A program made the position numbers and the translations under genes. This document shows, piece by piece, positions 46,846 through 59,324 of a DNA stretch of 64,000 nt; positions within the stretch are counted from its first letter, which is position 1; every line of letters starts with the position of its first letter. This DNA is from Alisma plantago-aquatica (Eukaryota > Streptophyta > Magnoliopsida > Alismatales > Alismataceae), in contig OY856413.1 of NCBI GenBank assembly GCA_963693085.1, forward strand, positions 468,797,379 to 468,861,378. The letters run 5' to 3'. The notes beneath the pieces were generated by a model. That model was not told the origin of the DNA. It saw nothing but the letters and a program-made list of their open reading frames with translations, and made no database searches.

Positions 46846-47198
46846 GCCTGTAATCAATTTTCAAAGTTGCATCTAAAGTGATCTAACATTCGATCTAAGT
46901 GCTCCTAATGTTTTCTAATCTTAATTACAAGTCATACAATCATTACAAGGGATTTACAACATGATTCTTATGGATTTACATCATATTACAAAAACGTGCA
47001 CTTGTATGACTTTTACTTGTCTTTTTTCCAATTTGAGATGCGCAAGTTAGGGCATTTGGAGTGTGTCTATACCTAATCTGAAATCACTCAAGTAGAGACA
47101 TTAGACACCAATATGGGGAATTCGTAGTCATCATCAAAACACGGGTTTAGTCAATTTAGACGTGAGTCAACGTTAACCTAATTGACCTTGAGTCAACA

Positions 47199-49117
47199 TT
47201 CTCCCCCTTTTTGAAGATGACAAACCATTCCATAAATGTATTGAAAGCATTTTAGTAAATTCATACCTTCAGAGAAACCTAGGGGTTTCAATAGGATTGA
47301 GCTCATATGCTCCCCCTCAATTGATGCACATGGAGTTCTCATACTCCCCCTCAATTGATGTTATTTCTCCTACATGATTAGATTTCATAACATTTATAGA
47401 AACTATGTCTTCTACTCATATATGTTCTACACGTATATGTCTTCTCCCATTTACCTTATCCCCTTTACTTGGACATGCTTCTCCTTTTCATGTAAGATAT
47501 AACATCTTCCTCTTTTAAAAGAAGACATACCTTTCTCCCCCTTTGTCATTTCAAAAAATGGGGTTATGAAGAAATAAGAAACATATAAAGAGAAAGGAGA
47601 TAACACAAATATATATAAGGAGAGAAGAAGAGCATAGATATTGGCTTGTCCAAGCATAGAAAGAAAAGCAAGTTAAAGAATATACTTGAACAACCCAAAA
47701 AGCAAGATAAAGTGTTGTAGAAAAACAGTAAAATATAATTTTGACCCTCAAGATGACAAATTTTGACCAAAAACCATCTGAGATCATTGCTAAGCAATGA
47801 GTCTTGCTCAGAAGGTTGTTTCTGCATGCAAAACACTAGTCTTGCACCAAAAACTGAAACTGGAGCAAAATATGCATAAAATCCAAAAAAATACTCCAAA
47901 TTCTACATATAATGTAGATCTATGTACCCTTCATCACAATGTTATTCAAGAAACTCAAGATAGTAGATATGCAATTCAAGGAACAAGCTTGAGCATGTAT
48001 GCGACAAGATACAAGCATAGCATATAGATGAGCAAAGATGTCAATTATAAACAAGGTTAGAACTCAATGTATATGAACTACTAGTAGATGATATCACAAG
48101 TTAGGACTACTAGTAGGATCTAGATCATAGCAAGAGATACCAAAAGATACACAAGATAAAGCAAACTATGACTATATGTAGAGATATATCCAAACAAGGA
48201 GATATGCAATTTTAGAAGCATGGAAGGATATAACTCACATACCAATATGCATCCTTACCAAAAGATGATTACCACTAACAACCTCAAGGTTGTATCAAAA
48301 CAATATATACACCTAGATAGATGTAGCAAGTTAGAGCACAACGGAAGCAATTTTTAGAAACAACCAAGAGATCCAAAGAGATCATCATCAAAACCTACAA
48401 AACAACTCAAAGCAAGTAATTGCAAGATATAGATATACCAATTTAGAGCAATTAGAGATATAGAGTTGTAAGCAAGATAGGCAATTTAGAACATGGCAAT
48501 ATCCATATATAAAGGTACCAAATGAGAGTGCCAAAGAATAAGGCTATTGGTTGAGAAAATCTAGTTGAGAGGGAAATTCTCATTCAATAAGCCAACTGTG
48601 TATTCTATGCACATTGTTATCAGTCGAGTTCTGTGCATTGACAACTCGACCGATGACAGATGTTGGCAATACCCATTGGTTCCTATCGGTTGAGTTACAA
48701 ATAGGGCAAATTCGACCGACAGAGCAACTGTCAAAGAGCACATATATATCATAAAAACATATTCAAAGGCATGCTAAATATACAAACCATATCCAAACAT
48801 GTCTAAGTAAGTTAGTAATGCACTATAGAAGCATTAGAAATAGTTTTTGAACAAGATTGTGAAGAGAAACACAAAATACTACTTTTGACTCAAAAATCAT
48901 ATGTATAGTGCACACTAACTTGATAAAACAAGTTAGAAATGGTTATAAGCAAGAAAATTTTACCTTTGTTCTTACCATTCCTTTTTCCACTTATTGTCAC
49001 CCTCTAGACATCTCACCTTTCTTCTTTCATGCGGATTGACAAGTCAATTTGCAATTCAGTAGTTCAAGTCAATCCATTTGCAAGTACCTACAAAAACAAA
49101 GATGAAATGGTCCCCAA
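47199..49117 (-). other. Noncoding internal region replacing pol in the gag-only element
   Basis: After the polypurine tract the next 1.9 kb is A-rich on the plus strand with only short random frames. I find no protease, integrase, RT or RNase H motif. Two more hairpin pairs of the LTR type lie at 48620-48722 (CAGTCGAGTTCTG with CAACTCGACCGA; TCGGTTGAGTT with AATTCGACCGA). Confidence 0.65.
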
Positions 49118-50987
49118 TCATGTTTTTGGGTCCGGAGGGGTTAGCTTAGAAACCCAAGTCCTATTGCTCTTGGGTGCTTTCATAAAAGGACAACAAGTAG
49201 AATAATGACCAATTTCATTGCAATAGTTGCATGTGCCCATAGTCCTGGAACTAGAGGTTTCTCTATGGAATATTGGAGGTCCTTCATCTTTGTTGTTCCC
49301 TTGACTACTATCATACCCTAAACCATGTCTACCAATTTGTTTAGTAGTATGGTTTAGGATGTCATTAAGACTCTTTTTACCAACTAAGAATCTTTGCAAA
49401 GAAGATCTCAAACTGTCATTATCATGCTTAAGAGAAGCAATAGTAGAAGATAAATTATTGATATTATCTCTAGCATGAAAAAGATCATTTTCTAAGCAAA
49501 GAGCTTTACTTAAATAAGAATCTCTATCAATATGAAGAGCAGCAACATCATTCTCTCTACTAGTAGAACTAGAACAAGATTCATGCAGATTGATTTTAGC
49601 AAGCAAGGAGGCATTTTCTATTTCTAACTCTTGCAAAACAAAATCTTTGTCCTTGTTTCCAGATTTAAGAACATCAATATCATGCAAGAGATAATCAACA
49701 ATTAAAGTATGCTCTTCATTAGAACTAGGCATGATAGGTTGAGCTTCTAGAAATCTAATCTTATCAAGCAAATTAGCATTTTCAAGTTTAAGAGAATCTA
49801 CTTGGCTAAGACAAGCATTTTTATCATCAAGCAAGTAAGAATTAGCATGTTCAAGATCATGAGTTCTACATGCAAATTATCAACAATTCTAGCAAGCTTT
49901 TTCCTTTTCCTTTTAGAAGACTTAAGAGAGGCACAAGTATCATGAATAATAGCAATCAAAGATTCGTTATCTAAAGATATACCTCAGTTGAGTCCTCACT
50001 TGTTGATTCTATAAGAGCAAAATGGCATTCTCCTTCATCACTAGATCTTGAGCTTGATCCTTCACTTGAATCTTCACTTGAGCTTGAGTTGGAGGAGCCA
50101 CTTGAGCCTGAGTGCCATATCTCCTTCTGCTTGTGAAGATGGGTCTTTTTGCCTTGTGGGAAATCTTCTTTGTAGTGACCCTTCTTTCCACATGTGAAGC
50201 ACCGGATGGAGGAGGACTTGCTTTTGTAGAATCTACCCTTGGAGTACATGGCATCTTCTTCAACTTGAGAGGATGGAGAAGCTTGACCAACAATAGCCTT
50301 GATTTGAGTTTTGATTTCAGCCTTCTTCATTCTCTTGAGTTCTTTCTCCTCTTGTCTTTCTACTTCCTCCATCTTGTCAAGTGTAGCTTCATGTGCATGT
50401 AGATTTCCAATGATCTCTTCAATAGGAATATCCCTAAGAGACCTTGCTTCTTCAATGGAAGTCACCTTGGGTTCCCATCTCTTAGGGAGAGTTCTAAGGA
50501 TCTTTGAGTTGATCTCTCCACTAGACATAGGATGTCCTAGAACAGCAAGACCATTCAAAATGGTGTTGAGCCTTGAGTACATGATGGCTATCCTCTCCTC
50601 CTTTCTCATCTTGAAGTTGTCAAGAAACCCTTTGAGCATGTAGACTTTGCTTTCCTTCACTTGATATGTCCCTTCATATGTGATGCAAAGCTTTATCCAT
50701 ACCTCATAGGATGTTTTATATGAAGAAATCCGGTTGAACTCGGTGGGGGTCATGGAGGCATAGAGGACGTGCATGGCTCTAGCATTCAAAGTTGCTTTCT
50801 TCAAGGTAGCTTCATCCCATTCTTCAATCTTTATCTTTGGTAGCATGTGTGGGCTGTTCACCATTTGCCACATCTCAAGACTTGATCCTTGTATGTAGAA
50901 TTGAAGCCTTCTTCTCCAATAGAGGAAATTTCTCCCATCAAAGATTGGAAGGTTGATCGAGTATCTCCCTCCTTGGTAATCACCCAT
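49118..50987 (-). pseudogene. SIRE-type gag, almost complete
   Basis: ATG at 50985-50987 opens a 338-residue capsid segment (LPIFDGRNFLYWRRRLQFYI; GFLDNFKMRKEERIAIMYSR; INSKILRTLPKRWEPKVTSI). It ends with a zinc knuckle CFTCGKKGHYKEDF, where the last Cys is Phe. A stop at 49971-49973 and a frameshift near 49860 break it from the 238-residue coiled-coil extension (49118-49834). That extension ends in a second, intact knuckle CNYCNEIGHYSTCC (C-x2-C-x4-H-x4-C). In the family this long gag forms the particle and packages RNA. It is better preserved than anything else in the window except the LTRs. Confidence 0.9.
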
Positions 50988-51038
50988 CTACTCCTACTTG
51001 TTGAAGTATGCTTGGAGAAGACCCGCTCTGATACCAAT

Positions 51039-52626
51039 TGTTGAATCCTAGATGGGTGATTAGATGCTCTAGAGGGGGGTGAATAGAGATGAATGCACTT
51101 AAACAAAATTCATTAAACCATCAAGATATATCACAAGATAAGGTTGCTAAATAGGAAATTTGAGTGCAACTAAAACATGTATAGCAAGGATGAGAGAGAT
51201 TGAGTAAACACAAGTTGACAAGCTATTTAGAGTGGTTCTACACTTCAAACTAGAAGTATGTTAGTCCACTTACCTAGAGAGGTCAACCTCTAGGATTTCC
51301 TAACCTTGCATCTTCATTATATTCATTATAAGAGATATAATACATGACCAAACAAAGGACTTACCTATCAAATACAAAGAGTCTTCAACCTTACCAAGGA
51401 CTTACCCACTTTGCAAGAGTCTTTCGCCTCCTTCCAAGGACTTACCTACTCTTTCACAAGTCTTCAGCCCTCAAGAATTACCCATTCTTCTTGGATCTTC
51501 CACCTTTGACTTGACCTTCACTCACTTACCCACTTAAGAAAGGAGTCTTCTGCCTTCAACAAGGGCTTACCCACTCTAGCTCCAATTCATCATCCTTGAT
51601 CTTCACCAAGGGATGCCTTCCCTTGTTCTTCTTCACCTCTCTTTGCTAAGAGAGAGAACCTTCATCTTCATGATTGAAATGAGAGATATGGAGGTGGTAG
51701 AAGTGAGAGCCTCACAAGATATACATGTAGAACTAGCTCTCTTACAGATTTCCTACTCACTCTAATAGATGTAGCAAGTGATTAAACTTAGAGAGAGAGA
51801 GAGGAGGTTGTAGGAAGCACTCAACTATAGAATAGGAACCTCACATAGAGTTTTGCAATGAATGCTCAACCTTGGAATGAAACCCAAGGGGTCATATTTA
51901 TAGCTGGGGATGCCTCTTAGCCTCTGTGAACACTTGAGAATGAAAACTAGCCATTTTGTGGCTTGCAACGAATCTATTTTCACTTGTTACAACTCCACAA
52001 CGGCTAGAAGCACTTTTCTGCACTTTTCCGTACAATGCAATCGGTCGAGTTTCTATAAGGGTAACTTGACCGATCAAGTTACTACCAAGTCCGATACTCA
52101 AGTGATCGGTCGAGTTTATCCTGACAAAACTCGACCGACCATTAGGAATCAAAATGGTTAGTTACTTGATCGGTTGAGTTCTGTGTAAACACAACTTGAC
52201 CGATGCAATCTGCAGAAAATTGATCAAGGATGATCGGTCGAGCTTTCAGGTTGGGAAACTTGACCGACAAAGTGCCTGTAATCAATTTTCAAAGTTGCAT
52301 CTAAAGTAATCTAACATTTGATCTAAGTGCTCCTGATGTTTTCTAAGCTTAATTACAAGTCATACAATCATTACAAGTGATTTACAGTATGATTCTATCG
52401 GATTTACATCATATTACAAAAATGTGCACTTGTATGACTTTGACTTGTCTTTTATCCAATTTGAGATGTGCAAGTTAGGGTATTTGGAGTGTGTCTATAC
52501 CTAATCTGAAATCACTCAAGTAGAGACATTAGACGCCAATATGTGGAATGCTTAGTCATCATCAAAACACGGGTTTAGTCAATTTAGATGTGAGTGAACA
52601 TTAACCTAATTGACTTTCAATCAACA
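51039..52626 (-). repeat. 5' LTR of the gag-only SIRE element
   Basis: It pairs with 45587-47198. The right copy lacks a short piece near 51525 present in the left copy. TATA box CTATAAATAT on the minus strand at 51894-51903; hairpin array at 52037-52270. Differences between the two LTRs are sparser than in the SIRE-like element at 21546, suggesting a younger insertion. Confidence 0.85.
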
Positions 52627-52631
52627 CATTT

Positions 52632-53121
52632 CTCCCCATTTACCGCCATTTATGAAAAGCATTTTTCTCGTTAGTAATAATATGTGGTAGAATGGATGCA
52701 AAAAACTTTAGAAACAATCATCATTATCATATTCCCCATATTTGTAGGTTAAAAGTCCTCCAATATAGTTGGATCATCTGATTTAGGGATAAGAGTGAAG
52801 TTGATACACTTCAAGATTCTATGAATAAGACCACCTACAAAACAAAATTGGAATAAATCCTCCACATCTTCTTTAACAATGTCCAAGCATCTTGATAGAA
52901 AGCAAGAGTAAAGCTATTTAGTCTGGTGCACTGTCACCATTAAGACTGAAGACTACTTCACAAATTTCCCTTGGGGTTGGAGGGGCCAATAACATCATAT
53001 TATCCTCCTGTGTGATGAGGTGAGGGATACAATCAAGCATGTCCTCTAAAATGCAAGTGGTAACTGGACTGAAGTTGTTGCACCTTATATTCACAAGTTG
53101 TAGTTTTGTTGAATAGATTAC
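52632..53121 (-). pseudogene. LINE ORF2: N-terminal RT segment
   Basis: The minus strand reads LEDMLDCIPHLITQEDNMML and PTPREICEVVFSLNGDSAPD, matching the plant LINE RT start (I-P-L-T-EDN, P-T-EEV--AVFSL--DSAPGPDGF). Downstream, in broken frames, is a segment ending in NAFINGGKWG (family QSAFVPGR). The right part joins to 61103 and the left part to 45586 once the two LTR elements are removed. Confidence 0.8.
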
Positions 53122-54884
53122 TGATAACATCAATTTTTGTGATGTTTTTGCCCTTTATTTTGTTATCAAAACTGCCCTTTTCTGCTATTTTCCTCTCTTT
53201 TATTAGCACTTTCGCAATAATTGGTCAAGCATTGAACTTAATCCATTTTTTCCATCTTTTGCAGAGTTTTTCCTCATTTTGGTGCAATAAGGCCGTCCCG
53301 GCCCACAAATAAGTCCAAGTATGTTTCGGCCTTCCTGACGCCCGATACAACCTCTGTCCGACAGGGTGGAGCGACACAATGACGCACGACAAAGGGATTC
53401 TACACAAGAAGAAGATGACGGACGAAACACCTTCTACCCGACAGGGAGCCAAGCTCGCCACGACAACCCAGCTTGTCGGGCGACACAACCACTCACCGGC
53501 AGGTGCGCTACCCATCACGTGACCGATAGCCGACACCCCTGCGCCGAGCGATACCTGTATCGGCCGTCCACCGACCCGCACATAAGGAGGACACATGGCG
53601 CTTCGAGCACCATAACTTCCCCCAACCGCTGCCTATAAATAGTAGCTACAGGAAGACGAAGAGACAAGTTCGGACAGTTGGGAACTTTGAGCGATCTTCG
53701 GAGGAAAACTGTGAGAGAAAGAGTATCGTGCCCCAGTGCTTGTGCCGGGCGACACTAGGTGATCTCTTCCTCATCCCGAGAGGGAGGGGATGGTTCACTT
53801 AGGACCATCTCGGGTGACACTGCAGGCCGATATCGGACGATGTAGATGAGCGACATAAGTGCCCGACAGTAGAACGCGTCGCTCCATGCCCGTCACAATA
53901 TCGAACCCGATACGCTTCGCCCGTCGTGCGTGCCGCCCGACATGAGCGTATCGGCCAGGGTCTTTGAGCGATACAGTCGACAGTCCATGCGTGCCGCCCG
54001 AGAGGGTGTGCCACCCGACACCACTGTATCGGGCTAGGCTCCTGACCGGTATCGGGCTGGAGAGCCACAGTAGCCTATCGTCCTTCTACATCAAGGAGGC
54101 GACATCTATCTTTAATTCTGTTATTTAATTCTTTATTTACGCAATGTATTAAGACCTTTAATGTTTATGGAAATACCAAAGTTTAATTACTTGTTTCTCT
54201 ATGCTTGGTGAAAAATGTTGGATGATTGCTATGTTTGATATCTGAACTCTAGCTTTCATGTTTGGATCGCGTTTCGCTTAGCAACCGAATCGTGTTTTCC
54301 CGTCGCAACAACTTCGAGAGTTGTGTTGCGACTCTAGTGTTTGGTCCGATTCTAGAGTACGAGAGTGCCTGGAAAGGAGTTGTTTCAGTAACATTCCACT
54401 CTAACTTAAGTCCAGCAACCTCGAGAGGGGTGTTGACACTTGGATAGAGGTACCCGCTCTGAGAGGAGGGGTGCAGGATGTTACTGCTATAGCTTGTTTT
54501 ACTGTAGTCTTATCCTTCGTACCTCGCTTTAGCTCTAGTTTTTATCTTTCTATTTTTGTTGCATGAAAACCCCTAAAAACTGCTAATTGGCTAAAACCTT
54601 AGATCTCTCTAGTAGCTCCAGTTGGAGATAGTTTTCTTTGTTTTATTTGTGACATCTTGCTATTTCCCTTTTGGGAATTTATATCTTTATACCTGCCGGA
54701 GTGTAGCGTGTCGATTATGGGTTCTCAACACTACCAACCTTGTCCCTGTGTTCGAACTCGTATGTCTACTTCGACCCCATAAATAAAGTTGCGGTGGCCT
54801 AGAAGGATTTGGGTTTATAAATGTAAAAGTCCGACAAACTTCAAATCCGCCTCCAGTTTCTGGACGCGCAATTTAGGCCGGTCA
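53122..54884 (+). repeat. 5' LTR of the Athila-type element
   Basis: It has a TATA box CTATAAATAG at 53633-53642. The stretch 53330-54070 is GC-richer and dense in CCCGATAC, CCGACA, TATCGGGC and CGGGCGACAC words. It matches 59325-61097 closely. Confidence 0.9.
53633..53642 (+). promoter_or_regulatory. TATA box, Athila-type 5' LTR
   Basis: CTATAAATAG, matched at 59830-59839 in the 3' LTR. It would drive the genomic RNA rightward. Confidence 0.65.
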
Positions 54885-54890
54885 ACTTTT

Positions 54891-54908
54891 TGGCGCTGTT
54901 GTCGGGGA
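54891..54908 (+). other. Primer-binding site of the Athila-type element
   Basis: TGGCGCTGTTGTCGGGGA differs from the usual Athila site TGGCGCCGTTGCCGGGGA by two C-to-T changes. It lies six bases after the LTR end. Confidence 0.85.
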
Positions 54909-55151
54909 CAAGGCAAAAATGGTATTGTAGACGAATCTGAATCCACTAACGACACTCCAGTGCCTCAAGCATAGAAATGATCTTGACATCACTCTTTTTC
55001 TTTTTCTTTTTCTTTTCTTATCATTATTCTTTGCCTAAAATGAATCACTCGTATTATTAATAATAGATTTTCCTAACTTGATTTTTCCTCCTAATTCATG
55101 TACTCAGAAGAAAAGGACATTCCGTTTGACTGAGCACCAACTCCATCCGTC

Positions 55152-56783
55152 ATGCCTCCTCGCATTGAGCCACCTCATTCTGAAGGAGAACGCCAGGGGA
55201 GACCGAGGGATGAATCACATCCACCAGAAGTCAACGACCGCTACGACAGTAACGATCAACTTGAAGATCTGGAAATGGAGCACTTCGAGGAAGATCATCG
55301 CCGTAATAGACGTCGCCACCACCAAAGACATAGAAGAAATCAAAATCACCAAGAACAGCGCCAAGAAGGAAACAATACCAATGATTCAGAAGAAGAAGAA
55401 AAGACTGAGGGAGTTAGCCTCCACAAAGGCTAACAATTCCCGATGCCCTGTCATCATTCTGCGATTCAACGCCACAAATTTTGAGATCAAGCCATCAGTA
55501 ATCTCGATGATCCAAAACAAAAGCTTCCGAGGGAGTTCCAAGAATGATAACCCCTACCACCACTTGGATGCTTTCAAAAATATATGTGATACCATAAAGA
55601 TGCGGGGGGTCCCCCAAGAGGTAATTTACTGTAAGGGCTTCATTTTCTCCCTGGAGGACAAATCCCTATCATGGTATCTTGGGCTGCCCCACCAATCTAT
55701 AAATGGATGGGGAGCGCTAGCTGACGCGTTTGTGAGCAAGTTCTACCCCACTGAAAGGACGGTAAGAAACAGGAAGAAAATAACCTCTTTTATGCAGAAG
55801 CCTAATGAGAGTCTCCATAATGCCTGGGAAAGGTACCAGGAATATCAGAGGGACTGCCATCATCATAATTATAAGTAGGGCTTCCTAGTCACCACCTTTT
55901 ACAACGGTCTGACTCCCGACAAAAGGGTGTCACTAAATGCGGCAGCAGGCAGTGACTTCCTTGGGAAGAAACCAAGCAAGTCCGAAAGGATCATCAAGAA
56001 TATGGCCGAGCTGATGGATGGCGCTGATTTTGATAGATCCGACAGAGGATAAGTGAAAAAAGGTCGGTGAAGGGCCCTCTCTTGAGTCCAAGGCTCTGGA
56101 GACCATCACTTCTCAGATTCAGAAAATAGCTATGGAAGTAAAGCATCTGAAGGAATCCGGCGCAAAGGGGAAGAAGCATGTGGAAAAAGTAATGAAATGT
56201 GTAACATGTGGAGAAGGCGGCCATGGGGTAGATAATTGCATCTACACCCGACCAGAAGCATCAAGCAACACTGAGTCTGAGGCCGAAGAGACTCAAAATT
56301 TCTCTTTTGTAAATTTTAAAAGGTCGGACCACCCTGGGTTCAGCTATGGCAACAAGGATGCAGCTGAGAATTCTCATCAGCTGCATAACTCCACTAAGCC
56401 ACCCCAAACTTTTGAGAAGAGGGGAGGACCAAGTCAATACACCAAAAACACCCCCTTCTAGCTGAACAAAGGAGGTTTCCAGGGGCAAGCTAAATACCAA
56501 GGATCAGCCAAAAGAACATGGAAAGAACAAGGTTTCGAACCAAGCAGATGTGGTGGGACAGTTGTTTGATTTTGTGAAAAGGTAGGACACAATTAACAAC
56601 CAATTGACGCAGAGCGTGCTATCAAATTCAGGTGTTTTGAACTCATTCCAGGTTCAAATGGCGGATATGCAGAGGCACCAACGCCAGATTGATCAGCAAT
56701 TAGCTCAAATGGCCGAATTAATGAAGAATCCCTCAGGCAAAATACCGTCCAACACCGAAACTGCAAAGAAGGCAGGGCTGTGA
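55152..56783 (+). pseudogene. Athila-type gag, broken
   Basis: The proposed start at 55152 (MPPRIEPPHSEGER) leads into an acidic and His/Arg-rich N-terminus, then a frame change near 55430. The capsid part (55430-55878) contains FEIKPSVISMIQNKSFRG, YHHLDAFKNICDTIKMRGV, SWYLGLPHQSINGWGALADA and ESLHNAWERYQEYQRDCHHH, the retrotransposon gag domain of Athila type. TAG at 55876-55878 interrupts before FYNGLTPDKR and LNAAAGSDFLGKKP. A knuckle-like CVTCGEGGHGVDNC is at about 56193-56235. The end contains QIDQQLAQMAELMKNPSGKI and stops at 56781-56783. It would form the particle core. Confidence 0.85.
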
Positions 56784-59324
56784 TCGAGAGAAGGCGGAGA
56801 TCGAATTGCAAGAGATGGATGATGCTAGGGGATAAAGAGTGAAAAAGCTGGAGCCGTCAAGCTGGAGACGAAAACTACAACGCTCCTCGGGAGGCAACCC
56901 TAGCTTTCTTTTCTTTCCTAGAATAGGATGCAATTTACTATCCTGCAAAACAAACTTTATAGATTGTAATAAGGCCTGAGTCAGAGCACGCGCCGAGTGT
57001 ACCGACTCTTCCGTTTTATGGGTCATCGCTGAATTTTGCAAAGCATTGAGGAGTAATTTTGTCTGAGGTCAGGGGCTCTACCCTAAACCGATGATGTTTT
57101 GCCTGTCAATTGCTTTTCCCCCGCCTTGCGTTAAGTTTCAGACGCCTTCTTTTACGCCGTGTCGGGCAGCAGCTCAGTTGGTGCGCAATCACGCTTGTAT
57201 CAGGCCGTAGTTTCTTGGGTACCGCAAGAGCCGCGACGGATGGTATTCCCGAGCGACAGCCGTATCGTGCATGGGAATAAATGCCCTTAGTTAGACTGAC
57301 GGGAATGTCATCTCGGGAATGACATGTCCAAAGCGGCTGATGCGTGCCCAAAACTGCCCGATTTACCCCCAGCTAAGTTTGCTATATATAGTAAGGTGGA
57401 TTTACCGTGTCGAGCTATCACACTTACTCCTTTTAGCCACTTGTTTTATTCCGTAAGCCACTTTTGCTCCCGTATCGGCCAGCTTGCCTTCACCCTTGTA
57501 TCGGGCGATGGCTCCAATGAGCAAAGGTATAGCCCGACAGGCTTATCGCCCGACACGAGTTTTCATATCGTGCGCTGCTTATCGGGTTTACGATCCTAGT
57601 CGATTTTGTATCGCCTGATGTAGTTATGCACGAAATAACGACTGATAGTGTTTTCCCGATACGCCATATCAGGCGACACATTTTTCTTTTGTGATGTCCT
57701 GACGGGTAGTTGATCTTTGGTGACCTTATTGCTTGATACATCCGTATCGAGCGGTGTGTTGTGCCACACAGCTCTCCTCATATTGTCCAACCCTGTATTG
57801 TCTCGAGCTTTCTTTTGATGGATGATACCGGAATTTTGAAAGAAGTCGAGTTTTATCGAGTTTCTTTTGCTTTTACTACCTAACATTTATATGGTTAATG
57901 AACTTGATAACAGGTACGGGTCGCACAAAAATCAGAGCTTCAGCCGCAGCTGAATCAACAACTGTCGGACAGAAATGTCACAAGCACTTCCTTTTTATAG
58001 TCTGTCTTCTTTGGTGGTTTAGGACCATCTCCAGAGACATCACAGGTCTTGCCCCGATGGCCTCCGAATCTCATCTGGGCACTCCGGTTCCATCTTCTTA
58101 AGGAGGGGGGAAGCATCCACAAGTGTTTTCAACAGCTCTCTGTCTACCATGCGCAAGCTTCGAGCTTCCTTCTTGAGAGCTTTGCACTTGTTCCAGCTGC
58201 TTCCAACTGGGGAAATAAAAGGGCTGCAGCAGAGAAGCATATTGCAACTTCTCCAAGGCACAAGAGAGCCCTCTAGATAACCTTCACTGGGCTAACATGA
58301 CCTCGCCATGTATCCTTCGCTACTCTGGGACAGAGTGCGGAGTAAGTTTGGGGGGGGGTACCATGTACCAGTGAGGGAGGTACAAATTTTTGAAATTTTT
58401 CTTCTTCTTTCACTCAATTTCTTCATTCTTTTGTCCCATATTCGTTATTCTTTTGTGTACATATATATCTTCATACAAAAATTTTGAAAAATCCTTTTGT
58501 TTATATCTTCTCCATACATATGTACAAAGTTACTGTATAGTAAAAAGCCTATTGTGACTTCTTGCAAAGTTAGTTTTCTATGTGCTTAACGAGATGCAAG
58601 TTCTGTTATATTTTTTTGATAATGCTGCTTCAAACGAACAAAAGAGTATGTTTTGCCATGCTAAAAATTTCGAAAAATATAATAATCTCACAAATAGCTA
58701 AGAGACGAGTATGGAGAAGGAAAAAGCTGCCCAAACAGTAGAAATCTCCTTTGTTTTCCCTCACCCAATGAAAATCCCAAAAAATAGAGAGAAGCCTTAT
58801 GAGTGTGAATAAAAACATGAGAGTTGTGCCCAATAAAAGAAAAGAAAAAAATATATATACCCACTTGTTTTCCAAAAGTACCCATGTTTAGGCATGGTAG
58901 ATCTGGGGCAGTGGTACGTAGGATGTGAAATTATTGCTCTAAAGTCAACTGGCTTGGAGTGCAGGGACCACTTGCCCGCTAATGGACCCTTACCTGGATG
59001 GACTGATGGGAAATAAGAAAAAACCCTAAAAAGCCTTAACCTACCCGATACACAACTTTCTGCCCCAAAAATAAAGCTGTTTGGTGTGTAAGCTAACTTC
59101 ATAATCATACGACAAAGTCTCGCCGAAGCTGTAGAGAAGAATCATACTTAAACAATAAGGCAGGAAAAACTAAGTCTTTTGTTCGTAGTGAGACAACATT
59201 ATCTTTAAGGCATTACGATCCTTGTTTCACCTTTTGAACAGAAAGCTATTCCGAGCAGAAGAAGCATCACTTAATATAGTTTAAATATTAATTGAGACAA
59301 TCAAAACGCTAAGTTTGGGGGAGT
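56784..59324 (+). other. Post-gag region of the Athila-type element, no pol
   Basis: It begins with the Athila-typical CTCCTCGGGAGGCAACCC (56883-56900), which in full elements follows pol. At 57130-57760 it carries the same CGTATCGGGC/CCCGACA words as the LTR. A purine tract AAGTTTGGGGGGGGG at 58341-58356 looks like an internal copy of the polypurine tract. The true tract AAGTTTGGGGGAGT lies at 59311-59324 next to the 3' LTR. Short open frames at 57898-58276 resemble nothing known. Confidence 0.6.

Larger units (their letters stand above)
45587..47198 (-). repeat. 3' LTR of the gag-only SIRE element
   Basis: Minus-strand start TGTTGACTCAAGG, end AGGATCCAACA. The TATA box CTATAAATAG is at 46466-46475. 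U3 carries four strong hairpins at 46611-46845. The R/U5 part (45900-46160) has about six ACTTACCCACT-type words. Confidence 0.85.
45587..52626 (-). mobile_element. gag-only SIRE-type retrotransposon (TR-GAG-like), 7.0 kb, inside the LINE
   Basis: LTRs are at 45587-47198 and 51039-52626 (1612 and 1588 bp), with a perfect target duplication CATTT (45582-45586 and 52627-52631). The primer site is TTGGTATCAGAGCGGG on the minus strand (51022-51037) and the polypurine tract is AAAAAGGGGGAGAA (47199-47212). The internal region is only 3.84 kb and encodes gag alone; protease, integrase, RT and RNase H are absent. Its LTRs share layout and hairpins with the SIRE-like element at 21546 but differ in sequence. 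It would need enzymes from a related full element to move, as described for TR-GAG elements in plants. Confidence 0.85.

Noticed and set aside
50112..50643. Long plus-strand frames across the SIRE-type gag
   Set aside because: They are antisense to the well-supported gag on the minus strand.
53366..53638. A 90-codon frame found at the same place in both Athila LTRs (also 59563-59835)
   Set aside because: Its presence twice is explained by LTR duplication; the antisense is equally open and the sequence is composed of the CG-rich LTR words.
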